Origin: Owenia fusiformis
Lineage: Eukaryota > Annelida > Polychaeta > Sabellida > Oweniidae
Direction: 5' to 3'
Length of the DNA: 64,000 nucleotides
NCBI GenBank assembly: GCA_903813345.2
Contig: CAIIXF020000011.1
Location: 20,133,754-20,197,753 of the forward strand
The notes beneath the pieces were generated by a model, which was given only the letters and a program-made list of their open reading frames with translations, was not told where the DNA came from and made no database searches. The position numbers were made by a program, and so were the translations under genes. Every line of letters begins with the position of its first letter. Within the stretch, counting starts at the first letter, position 1. Positions 34,973 to 46,297 of this stretch are shown here, in pieces.

Positions 34973-36458
34973 CACGCCTAACCATCGCGTAAGCAGGCGT
35001 CATCGTACAGCGTCAAAAAATACAGTAGTACAGTTTTCTGTACGGTGACGAAAATTAACTGAGTTGAAGCAAAAACTATAATGAGGGGTTTAAAAAGATT
35101 AATTAGGTGAAAATAAATACGATTTCGGGTGTAATGAAAACAGCATTCTCTGAGGAATGGTTTTAACTTTCTAATTATGATAAAAGTTTTTCGAGCACTG
35201 CTCGGATTTTTTCTGACTGGATCGGCCCACATAATCGACTCGAGAGAAAAATGGTGTTTTTTTCACTTTTCGTTTGGTTATTATTTTCCCTGTCGTCTGA
35301 GAGTATGGATTATTTTTATGAGAATATGTATTTGTTATCTACACATTTTAGAACAGATGAATATTCGGCAAATAATCATTCAGTGTATTTATTTAAAAAA
35401 GATCAGAACTGTACGGTGACGCATCAGCTGTACGGTGACGCTTCCTTAGATTTTATGAAGTGCTCTAAGCTTACTGTTCGAACAAGAGGTAAAGAAGCGT
35501 CAGATCTACATGTACATTATCACTGGTAAGTATCAAGCGAAGGTTACAGCCGTCACCTTCGCATTTAAGATGGCGGACAGAAAGTATTCATTTCGATATT
35601 TTTAGTTTTCATGGAATTAACTATTTGAAAGTTGATGTAATGCTTTGGTATCATTTGAACTAAACCAGGCTTTTCTCATATGACTAACAAAGATAGCCTA
35701 CACAGCCATCTTGACCCCATGCAAGATATTGCATCTTTCATCCTAAAGAGTCACACGTGCAAGATGAGATTTACTTGTGACATCCCTTGTTTTAAAACAT
35801 CAATAACATAGCAACAAGAGAGTTTTTGGTTTCATGATCTTTACCGTATCATACATTTCCAGTAACCTTCCATTAAGCTGTGGAAGATATCGTTGAACTG
35901 TAGCGCCCATGCACTATATATGAACAAATGATCATACTCCAGAGTTTCTATTTCATACAATCTTAGTCTCATTTAGTTCATCAAAGCATAGCGTCACCGT
36001 ACAGCTGGTGCGTCACCGTACAAATTTGATCTTTTTTAAATATACATAATGAATGGTTGTTTGCTGAATCTTCGCCCGTTCTAAAATGTTTAAGTAACAA
36101 ATACATATTCTCATAAAAATAATCCATACTCTCAGACGGTAGGGAAAATAATAACCAAACAAAATGTGAAAAAACAACCTTTTTTCACTCTGGTCGATTA
36201 TGTGGGCCGATTCACTCAGAAAAAATCCGAACAGTGCTCGTAAAACGTTTATCATAATCAGAAAGTTAAAACCATTTCTAAGAGAATGCTGTTTTTATTT
36301 CACATGAAATCGTATTAGTTTTCATCAAATTAATTTTTTTAAACCCTTGTCATAGTTTTTGCTTCAAAGCAGTTAATTTGCGTTACCGTACAGAAAACTG
36401 TACTCCGCTATTTTTTGACGCTGTACGGTGACGCCTGCTTACGCGATGGTAAGGCGTG
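34973..36458. mobile_element. 1,486-bp DNA transposon with about 470-bp terminal inverted repeats
   Basis: The arms 34973 to about 35446 and 35986-36458 are inverted copies starting CACGCCT(A/T)ACCATCGCG. ATCAT at 34968-34972 and 36459-36463 is a 5-bp target duplication. The motif GTACGGTGACGC (allowing one change) recurs about seven times, subterminally and at the inner arm ends, like transposase-binding iterons. Both arms keep an 80-codon open frame (35177-35419 plus, 36013-36255 minus) with about 70% identical residues. No transposase motif was recognised, so the superfamily is open. It ends 200 bp before exon G. Confidence 0.88.
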
Positions 36459-36656
36459 ATCATATCGATGGACTACTAAACAGCTTTTGGAATGTTATTC
36501 AGGCCTAAGTGGATTAAACATTCTTTGAAGATCATAATATGGCTTGATAGAACACTTTTTTGTGTGTGATAACATTAATAATCGATCTGGGAAGGAAGCT
36601 TTGTTACTGTATACTAGGCAACGGTATATACACAACGTTGCTACGATACAACGAGT

Positions 36657-36670
36657 GTTGCTATGGCGAC
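36657..36670 (-). promoter_or_regulatory. RFX X-box match (14/14 on the minus strand) over the exon G start codon
   Basis: The + strand reads GTTGCTATGGCGAC. Its complement GTCGCCATAGCAAC fits RYYNCCATRGYRAC at every position. The ATG of exon G (36663) is inside the motif, so the transcription start must lie close by if the site is used. Confidence 0.5.
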
Positions 36671-36850
36671 AAGCGTACCTCACAAGCGACGGTCGCAGTC
36701 TCCAGGAGGAAAAAGTGGAGTCTTGTCTCCTTTAGTATCGAATGTTTCCTCTAAAGAGGAACGGATAAGATCAGGTCAAGGAAACAGAAATCGACCCAAC
36801 TCTTCTGGTCCTCGCCAGCCTTCTGCCAGAAAACGATCGGGTAGATATAG
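36663..36850 (+). CDS. Alternative first coding exon G (62 codons plus 2 bases)
   Basis: ATG to donor TATAG|GTGCGTGAGT, phase 2. The peptide is strongly basic and Ser/Pro-rich (PHKRRSQSPGGKSG, then ARKRSGRYR at the end). KRRSQSP combines a basophilic and a proline-directed kinase context. The ending RSGRYR resembles the internal PPSGRYRLER of exon H, hinting at common origin. The upstream neighbour is a 1.5-kb transposon, and an X-box overlaps the start. Confidence 0.7.
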
Positions 36851-39800
36851 GTGCGTGAGTAAAGTTAGTCAGATGATTTGAAAATACCACTTGAGTGCTA
36901 CTTCTGTACATGATTACATGTTCAAGTTGAAATTTTGAGGAGCCAACGATTCAACTTATTTGAATATTAATTGTCTGTTGTTAAATATGTGTCAAACCCC
37001 ATCCCATATCTCATAACATATTCTGGGAAGGGGCAGGAATATGCTGTCAGATTTCTTTCTCGTTTGATGGAGTTTATGTATTGCGTTTTATGTATGTGTG
37101 TTTCTTTGAATTCTGTCCTTTGGGACCCCCACTATAAACCATCAAGCTCATTCCAATGACATTGACCGTTCACTCAACTTGGATTTCTGCTCCATAATTT
37201 TTTTCATTTTGCGTTTGTCTGCCTTGTCATTACCATAGGCCAACATAGCATTCTGCTTCGTTTTCTTCCTGATTGATTAATCTGTAATCTTTCATCTCTG
37301 TCGTTCCTCGTCTAGTAAGTATATCAAAATACTAATAAAGTTAAGTAAGAGTCACTGTTGAGTACTCTCAGATTTCAATAACATGTTGAAGAGTAGATAT
37401 AAGTAGTAATTTATGAGTACCTGTATTATCGCTACACTGCTGAATTATTTTATCAAATTTTGATACCAGTCAGGGTGTAGAAATATTAAATGATGTGTCG
37501 CTACTTATAAAGTAGACTGTCGAGATCAAGAAATTAATTCATTTCCATATTGATCATCGATTATTGACGATTAATTAATACATATAACGTGTAGAAACAC
37601 GGGCCAGTCATTTTGAAAAAATATTTTTTCCTTTTGAAGTTGAATGACATATTTTGCGTTTTCAATTTTATATTGGTAAAATTATGAAACTCTGATTTAT
37701 TCCATATGTGCAAAACATTTTTCCACACTATTCAGTATTGTTTATTTTAAGAAGCGAAACTAAACGAATAAAAATTAAAGGATGTACATGACTGTGCAAT
37801 GGCTTTCAGGAGAAAACCCATCGTATAAGACATACATATTTTATGATTTATACCTATAATTCTGTCTATAAACAAGATTCTGCCATTCCAATGTTGATAA
37901 CATGGGAAGCTAGTATCAGCTAATAAGTAATTATGTTTATTTGTTCATAGGATTTCTAAGTATCCCTATGTAACTCCTGCTTGCCATGTGACTGATAATG
38001 GTATCGATAGTTCGCTTCCCTCTTGTGTTTATATCGTATTTTATAAACAAGTCATGTTTTATATACATTATGTACATTGCAGAAAATCAATTAATATAGT
38101 CACCATTAAGTATTAAAATCCAGAAACTTGGAATTATTAGATTTGGAGTTATAGAGAAATATTGTAAATTTAACATATTAAAATTGTGTCATTCTAACAT
38201 TGGGTTTTAGGATATTAAGGCCAGGCTAAATAAATGAAGTGTTCGTCATACCAATCTCATCATTTTCAAGCTTAATTGACTAGATGCGAGTACTCTTGAT
38301 TTACGTCATGAAATATTCAAAATTCAGTCAAAGTGATGTCATATTTGAAATCTACATGTAAAAGTACATCTATAAATATGGTTTCGAAAATTGTTTATAA
38401 AAATTTATTTATTTTTTGAAAATGTGACTTCTAGTTCTGGTTGATTCCCCATAGACCCCATGTTACAAAATCACATAAGTGAAATATCTTTTCTTGTATT
38501 GGACAGGTATCATTTTTCTTTTTCTGGACATATTTTAATTTGCATAACTATTAGATCGAGGGTGATATGAAAATCGAACCACTAAAACAGATGTAATTTA
38601 AGTTAAAGGGAACTTTCTATACCCGCCATGCTATCTGACCCGAACGAGCCACCTGGTGGTGAAACTGGTAACTACCTACTCGCATCTGCGTTATTGTATG
38701 TGATTGTGAATTGAACCTATTTTCTCCCATATTTTCAAAGAACTGTTTGTTTTATTCTGCATTAGATTGGATAAGTTCTAAGAATTTAACAAAATTAAGA
38801 GCCCTCTCTCCTTCATCCTTCAACAAAACGAAACAATGGCTAACGCATAATTATTTACTTTGGCCTAAATAACTTTCATTGTTCAGAAGTGTATCTCTTA
38901 TAATTTTGTTACCTCTAATCTCTAACATGATTATTATTTGATATCATCCATGTAAGTGAAAGAATTTGAACGTGAAACTTTATTAATAGATCCTCGTTTA
39001 AATTAAAGACAATTTGGTTCGTGCTTTGATAGTGGAGGTGGACTAACAGTAAATGGCATTTCTAATTTCTAATAGCGATGGAATATAGTAAAACGCGATA
39101 AGCTGACGATAGAAGGAGGTATTATATGTTTCTATAAGCGATACATTGATATAAAGTGATATTAATATGACAAGTCAGATTCTTGAAAACAGAGTGAATA
39201 ACGCTTAGAAGTAAAAACAATTTATATTAGATCGACGAGATTCATTTTATGTAACGTAAGAAGCATTATAAGTGAATATCTTACTGACTCATGCAGTACA
39301 GTATTTAAATACAAGAAACTTAATAGGAAAACCGTTTTTGATTTTAAACTAACTGTTGGTGAAACTTGATGACACGTATGACGATTGACGACCGTTGTTG
39401 ATTTAACTAGATCTCCAAGGTGCTGGAATAAGATAGATGAGAAAGGATACATCATTAATTAGATCTAATTAATTCTTGATGGACACAGACAACTAGGCAT
39501 TTTCTCATATTGGTTTAAGACCGAGTGAAAGGTGTCGTGTTCCACAAAGGATCTATTCCTACAATTAGTGAAGTTTATGTGAGCCAGCATCTCGCATATT
39601 CATCTCAAGCTACTTTGCCCTTTGATGTATTTTAAGAGGAATTCCTGGTAAGCCAAGGAAATATTAATGCAAATTGATCAGCCGTTGATCAGAGGCTATC
39701 ATCATGGATTTAAAGGTATAAAGATTCAGCGACATGAATGTGAAAAACTGGGTGTATAATTCAGATATCTTATAATTCATCCTAACTTTAAGACGCAGGG

Positions 39801-39896
39801 ATTCACTCTTTTGGCTCTAAGGAGATTAAGAAGGGGTTTTAAAAACGACAAAATATATGTTGATCCCTTCATTGGAATCGTGCGTTAACTATAGAT
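36851..39896. other. Stretch between exons G and H
   Basis: No supported gene. A very short ATG frame at 38628-38695 also ends in phase 2 at TTATT|GTATGT, but lacks the basic Ser/Arg composition. It is recorded among the rejected candidates. Confidence 0.45.
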
Positions 39897-40426
39897 ATGC
39901 TACAAGCAACACTGTCGACACCTATTGAAAATAAGCGGCAAAGACGGACTGGGGCAAGGAGTCCGGGGTCTAAAAGTCCGTCTAGTACCAATAGACGGAT
40001 ATCTGATGTAACTTCATACATCAGTAGAAGCGCACAAGCGCAAAGTCCAACATTAAAAGCACGTAGGCATAGTCATGACCCCGGCGAGCGCAAATCGCCA
40101 GTCTATTCCAGTTTGGACGAACGTGGCCCGAGGCCCCGGAGTGGTCGTTTTGGGCTAGAGCGACCTGACTCAAGAGGAAACGGGATTTTTACCGAGCGTG
40201 TCCCAAGACCCCCAAGTGGTCGTTACAGGCTCGAGCGAACTGACTCGAGGGGAATTCGGGTTGTCACCCCGGACCAAACTGCCGACCGTAGCCCGAGACA
40301 CTCCCCACTTGAGAGACGTGTATCTAGTAAACGGTTGGAAAGGCAGAACTCTGATGTATCAAAGAAATACAAACCAGAACATAAAGTATCTTCATCGAAT
40401 CGAAGTCGACGTATCTCCCACTACAG
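39897..40426 (+). CDS. Alternative first coding exon H (176 codons plus 2 bases)
   Basis: The longest member. ATG to donor TACAG|GTACGT, phase 2. A disordered, Arg/Ser/Pro-rich peptide with many kinase-type sites (NRRISDVTS, ARRHSHD, RRVSSKR, SRRISHYR) and SP pairs. It contains an internal tandem repeat of about 24 residues: ERGPRPRSGRFGLERPDSRG followed by ERVPRPPSGRYRLERTDSRG. GC content is clearly above the flanks. No folded domain, signal peptide or membrane segment. Its length and composition make it one of the most convincing coding exons in the array. Confidence 0.8.
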
Positions 40427-42801
40427 GTACGTAACAGGTTCATTGTCTCCTCAATCACCTCAGAGCACCCTCATGCGACACGCGTATTCACGTCACGTTT
40501 GGGGCCTCGTTCGTTACATGCGCATTATGTATTTTGTCTCATACAAATGTATATTAGCTAAGTTAGGAATTGTTCGTTACAGGTATCCCGTTGCCCTTCT
40601 ATCTGCCACGTTCGGTAACTAAGGTCACATACCTTTCAGGTCTACATTGTACATCGGTTCCCGCTGTCACGTTTTGAACGTCATGAGAACGTTCAACACA
40701 CAAGAGATTTCATTCAAATGTAGCAAATAAACTTTTATACATTTATAGATGGCGAAAATATCATTTGGTAACTTGATAACACGACAGACACTTTACAATA
40801 ATATCATCAGAGAATATTTATTTAATATTGATCAGTCTATCTGGTATAAGAGTATGATCGAGCCTTGCCAAAGTCGATGTCATTTTTTACTTTTTCTTGA
40901 TGATTTAAGCTTGTATTCGCGAATGCAACTTTCGGCTGTCGGCTGCCGGATTCAGCTACTATTTCATGACCAAGTCATTTAAATATGAATAGAATAGTGG
41001 CAGGTACTATTCGTATTCAAATGAGTTACCCATAAAATAGTAGGTTAATCCGGTAACCGACAGCCGAAGATGCATTCCCGAATACAAGCTAAGATGAGTA
41101 AAAGAAAACCGACTTAGACAATGGATGGCAATTCCATGGAATTTACCAAACAAAAATAACGTTTTAAATAAGTTAAACCATGTGCAGGTAATACTACTGT
41201 ACCTCTCAAAACTCAAAATGGCATGCGCTGAAAAATGTTCTAAAACATAAATGTATAAGCTCCAATTACCATCTTGAAATTGCCATTACAAGAGTTCATA
41301 CAGTCCGACCCTCCCAAAAACGGCTTAATTGACTTTCTTATTTCTATAGAGTCGAACACATTGAATCCAAATGGGTCACAGGAGCATTTATGTCCTGCGT
41401 ATATTCATCATTCTTGATCCTGGTCTTTTCATAAGGATGATCCATCAAAGACCTCAAAATGTATCAATTTGCTTTTGCTTGGCTTATGAATTACGACATG
41501 CTGCAATTTCCTTTAATTTGTAAATCTGTTTGTTTTATAGATTAACACTTATGTGGAATAAGACCAAGAAAATAAAACTAACTTTGATGATTATATTCCT
41601 ATTTTCATTTAGTTTGGCTGATAGCTCCTTTGTTAGTGTAGGTCTTACTCATCGATCAATTGTAATAAAACTCATTGATAATTGTTGACTTAGCAATGAT
41701 CTCAAAATAGTTCTTTAAGAATGTTACTTTCAGAAATACCAGCTAACCAATCATTTTGAAATCCACCTTTAGTGTTTTGTCGTTTTATATATTATTCGAG
41801 AATTCTGCGGCTAAACGTTTGATACAATTCTGGTATGTGAAGAAAGATTAGAGGGGACGGTGTAAGCTTTCCGATGGTGTACTATATTCTTTCTGTTAGT
41901 ATATGACTATATGGAGTATTGGGTTTCTGAGTAATTGGTTTCGGAGTAATGGCGTGAACAAATGAATAAAGTGAAGACAATTAGACGTGAATAAATACTT
42001 TTTATCCCAAATGATCATGAACTGAACTTTCAAGGTAAAAACAGTTCGATAGATGCTGGGCTCGAACTCATGACCTTCAAGTCATGGTGGCACTCTCATG
42101 ATCAGACACTATTGATTTCTAAATGTGTACCATCACTGGTAGGCAAGATGGGGAGGATACGACCCACTCTAAATTGCGTGCAATCATACCCGATGCATAG
42201 AACAACTAGATGGACTTAAAGGATTAAATCTGTGGCTATTATAGACTTTCTATCCACTTGGTCAATACCTGAAGGGTCTTAAAGCCAATTGAAGTGGTAT
42301 CTTATCGATGTTTTGTTTGAATATATTGTTGGGACGTGATTTTGGGCAAAGTAGGTTATATCTCATGGCTGTTAATGTTATTGTTATCAACGGAATATGG
42401 TTATCTTTGGAGTTTATTATAGCCTTGCGTGGACTAATAAATATATGAAACCATCACCTTCACTCTGATGGGACAACAGAGATACAAATCGCTTAAGATA
42501 ATTAGTATCTCAATAGGCCTATATGTGAGACAATAGGCATTTCTTACGAGATAGTATTTGACCTATATCAGGAGATAATTAATATCAAAGTTAAGATTTA
42601 TGGAATTTATGAAAGGCCAAATGAATGAAGAGCCTTCAAATATATTACAACACGAATTTAAATGAGATCATTGATGGAGAGAATAAGACGATTTTGACGT
42701 CATCTAAAACGGATGCTAAAGACTGATTTATGGAAACGGGAAACAGAGAAACAAACAGCAATTAAAACGTTTAGGGATATATCATTTTAAAGGAACTTGA
42801 G
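40427..42801. other. Stretch between exons H and I
   Basis: Contains the palindromic MITE at 40914-41093. Otherwise AT-rich with no supported gene. Confidence 0.45.
40914..41093. mobile_element. Palindromic MITE, copy 2
   Basis: Arms starting TTAAGCTTGTATTCG and GAATACAAGCTAAG enclose TTCGGCTGTCGG, TACTATTT and CATTTAAAT blocks. Same architecture as 15812-15988. Confidence 0.8.
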
Positions 42802-43175
42802 ATGGCATCAAAGAAAGGCAGCAAACCTGAGAAACACCTTACATTTAACCTCCCAGACATAAACGCGTCCAATACCACGGGCGGGGGAAGGAGGAAAAGT
42901 ACCTTTGGGTCTGAGCGTACTCCAAGCCCTAGCAGGCGAAATTCAGGTCACCTTAACACAGCCAAAGACCAACCCACCAGACGCCCCCATCGTAGATCTA
43001 CCCTTTCTGTCATACAGGATCCCGAGGGTGGTGAGACACTGCAGGTCCAAGATCTCGCGAGATCACAAGATAGACGTGGGAGTTCATCACCCAGGCGTGG
43101 GTCAAATTTTGCCATAGCAACGGAAGCTGGAGAAGACATTGAAACAACGATTGAGACAAGACAGAGTTTTGATAG
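42802..43175 (+). CDS. Alternative first coding exon I (124 codons plus 2 bases)
   Basis: ATG after an in-frame TAG at 42772; runs to the donor GATAG|GTCAGT, phase 2. It encodes MASKKGSKPEK, then an Arg/Ser-rich chain with RRKSTFGSERTPSPSRRNS, RRPHRRSTLS and RRGSSSPRRGSNF. The MASKK start is reminiscent of the MASKQTKKK start of androglobin exon 1. It shares RTPSP-RRxS with exon B. Low AT compared with its flanks and free of stops for 144 codons, so coding status is likely. Confidence 0.8.
43108..43121 (+). promoter_or_regulatory. Near X-box match (13/14) inside exon I
   Basis: TTTGCCATAGCAAC differs from RYYNCCATRGYRAC only at the first base. It lies in coding sequence 306 bp after the ATG, so regulatory use is doubtful. 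Confidence 0.25.
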
Positions 43176-45485
43176 GTCAGTTAATAGATGTAGTAATAGT
43201 AGAATTATAGAAGAGAATGTACCCTATCGTAAATGAGGATACGGGTCACAATACATTTGTCACCAAAACAAGGTATTCAGAGTACCTTCATTATGATAAT
43301 CGTTATGATACCTCTAATTGAATGTTGATGCCATATATGAATTAAGAAATTGTTTTTGAGTATACACTATATACAGTAAGTCCAGCCCCTCCCGTAGTTT
43401 GCGGTCCGTAGTAAAAGAGAATATTGTCCGCAGAAATATTGTCCTTGTTGGCATTTAAACCACTGGTCCGAACTACATCTTATGATACATAAAGTCACAG
43501 TAAACGTGAACGTATGAAAATCCGGACAATACGTCCTATATTATTAAAGAAGGGGTAAAGCGTACTTATTTAGATTTGTAACATGATACCCATGAGGGTC
43601 ATTCATGGATATATATGGAAGAAGGACAATAATAATCACTTATAATCATCTCTGGTGATACATCATATTATGTGAAATATTCAGATTTACGCCATCTTTA
43701 TATATGGTCTGTTAATTTTTTCACAAGTAGACCTGCATTCAAACGTTTCATATATTAATCGATTTGATCATCTGATAAACCATGACATCTCATTTCTTCT
43801 CAGCCCTGAGATGTTTCAGGTGAAACAGAAAGATGCTATGAGAATCGGAATGCGATTTGATAATATTTAAGGGTTCTCATCTGGGTCTACTTGAAATCAC
43901 TCTATATCTAAAGTAACATTTATTGGTTGTATAATTGTGCTATTTGGTGCTTTCACTACGACAAAGGATAACGCATTCTATGGGCTTTGTTTCTTTGCGT
44001 TGTGTTACCACAGATTATGCAATCACTAAATCATGTTTTAGTATGCAGTTTTGGTGTTGAGATGACCTTTGAGTTGACTTCAAGTAGAGTTTAGGTCCTA
44101 ATGATAGCTTTGTCGTTGAGTGACTTCAAGTTAAGCTCGTGTAGTTTAGGTCCCAATGACCGGGCCTAATGATAGCTTTGGTGTTGGGTTGATTTCAAGT
44201 TAAGTTCGTGTAGTTTAGGTCCCACAATAATAGCTTAGGTGTTGAGTTGACTTCAAGATAAGTTCGTGTAGTTTAGGTAACAATAATAGCTTAGGTGTTG
44301 GGTTGATTTCAAGTTAAGTTCGTGAAGTTTAGGTCACAATATATGATAGCTTTGGTGTTGAGTTGACTTCAAGTTAAGTTCGTGTAGTTTAGGTCACAAT
44401 ATATGATAGCTTTGGTGTTGAGTTGACTTCAAGGTAAGTTCGTGTAGTTTAGGTCACAATATATGATAGCTTTGGTGTTGAGTTGACTTCAAGTTAAGTT
44501 CGTGTAGTTTAGGTCACAATAATAGCTTAGGTGTTGGGTTGATTTCAAGTTAAGTTCGTGAAGTTTAGGTCCCAATAATAGCTTAGGTGTTGGGTTGACT
44601 TCAAGTTAAGTTCGTGTAGTTTAGGTTACAATGCTAGCTTTGGTGTTGAGTTGACTTCAAGTTAAGTTCGTGTAGTTTAGGTCACTATATACGATAGCTT
44701 TGGTGTTGAGTTGACTTCAAGGTAAGTTAGTGTAGTTTACAGTAGGTCCTAATAATAACTTTGGCGTTGAGTGACTTCAAGTTAAGTTCGTGGAGTTTAG
44801 GTCCCAATGATAGCTTTGGTGTTGAGTTGACTTCACTTCCACTTTCTAGGCTGAGATCAATGAGGGCTTATACCTGGCTGGGGACAATAATTACTTAAGA
44901 GACGTGGTACACTCCAAGAATCCATGTAGGACAATGAACATGCTTTCCTTTAATAAGCCCCTTTGGATATCACACATTATTCGAGATCACACATTAGAGG
45001 ACGATTACCTGGGGTTGACTAAACCTTACCGTTTGTTTGTTTGTTTGTACAGTATGTTTGTTTGTTTGTTTTTATTCATAATTGTGAATTTTCTATATTA
45101 TCGGCACCCTCAAGCCCAGAGGATTTTAGAAATTCACATGAAGTTCTCTTTTATAGAAGCTAAATCAATGTATTGAAAATGTAGTGCTGTGGTGATTATT
45201 TCTGTGGCATGTTTACCTTATTTGGAGCAAGGCAAACAATTCCATGCTATCGCTTCCTTTAACCTGGGCTACTGTAAATGAAATGTTTCCAGTGGCATGA
45301 TTGCCTGTAGTTTAAACATGATAAAGTAGCGTCGAACAGGATCAAAACAGAAGCATCTATCGAAGAGAAGATATACATTTTCATGATAGTAAGGCTTATT
45401 AGTAATAAGAACTGTAAAACTGTAAAACATATCTAATAAAAAATACAATTATATATTAATTGGAAAATAATTACATTCTTACAAT
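43176..45485. other. Stretch between exon I and the exon at 45550
   Basis: Contains the minisatellite at 44050-44836 and a (GTTT)n microsatellite at 45031-45073. The open frame at 44904-45176 runs through the microsatellite and is not called. Confidence 0.45.
44050..44836. repeat. Minisatellite, about 13-14 units of 55-65 bp
   Basis: Unit consensus contains GGTGTTGAGTTGACTTCAAG, TAAGTTCGTGTAGTTTAGGT and (C/A)AAT-(A/G)ATAGCTTTGG. Units vary by small indels, and three central units are nearly identical, showing recent turnover. Confidence 0.93.
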
Positions 45486-45499
45486 GTTACCATAGTAAC
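45486..45499 (+). promoter_or_regulatory. RFX X-box match (14/14)
   Basis: GTTACCATAGTAAC fits RYYNCCATRGYRAC perfectly and is identical, in reverse, to the site at 19770. It lies 51 bp before the exon at 45550 and about 0.8 kb before exon J. Confidence 0.5.
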
Positions 45500-45549
45500 A
45501 GGGATGCTGATAACGCATGATGTTTGTCATGCTCTCGAAAATATTCCAG

Positions 45550-45652
45550 TGACTCTGACAAAACAAGAAAAACCGCAGATATTGAAGTGGAACGGGAGGA
45601 CGTAACGTACTTTGAAAAATTTGGACATCCCTTGAATGAAGAAATCATTTAA
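45550..45652 (+). CDS. Possible shared terminal exon, phase-2 acceptor with stop
   Basis: A TATTCCAG acceptor ends at 45549. After one base to complete a split codon, 33 codons are open (DSDKTRKTADIEVERED, then TYFEKFGHPLNEEII) to a TAA. The frame upstream of the acceptor has a stop and no ATG, so it would be an internal or terminal exon. The phase fits exons A-I, which lie upstream, so it could give them a separate short 3' end instead of, or in addition to, androglobin. No AATAAA lies close by. The peptide looks like real protein but I do not recognise it. Confidence 0.42.
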
Positions 45653-46297
45653 AGATCGACTGAGTTTAATTGAATTTATTGTCCGATAATAATTTTAAAA
45701 AATCTATTTGTTTGACCCATTTTAACTATAACAATACAGCACGATAAACAGTTCGATTTTGAAATACAATCAGTGGTAAACAGAGGCATGGTTTTGAAAA
45801 GGAAAGCAAATAATTTGGATTGACACATCGTTGTGCGTTTTTAGAGAAACCTTGAGCAAATATAATTGTTAACTTCTAGAGAAGTTTTGAATACAAGGTG
45901 TATAGCAACCATACATGGTACTCACAGGAACACTTTACATAAAATGAACAAAATGAGAAATTAAAGTTGATTTGGGATAAAACAATAGCGTAAATGATGT
46001 TAACAAAGTTCTCGATCGCATCTCTACCATAAGACATCAATATTTTGGATGTAATGACAAACTGGAACCTGTTTAAAGTTCAAGTAATCGTGACGTGACA
46101 TAAAAGTCAGGGATAAATTGATTAATGCAATCGATTAATCAGTTAATCAATACTTATTGGTGAACATCGGAATAACATTGACATGCTGACATGCGACAGT
46201 TTCAAATGGAATGCCTTGTAGATATTACAAATGTGCAGTGGGGGTTATAAAGACTATTCTATTGATACCAACAATAGACCTTTAAAATAGACCAAAG

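Noticed and set aside
38628-38695. Twelfth candidate first exon: ATG frame of 22 codons ending TTATT|GTATGT in phase 2
   Set aside because: Very short, no RRxS or SP motif, hydrophobic end; one in three short frames would show this phase by chance. Worth including in a junction search.
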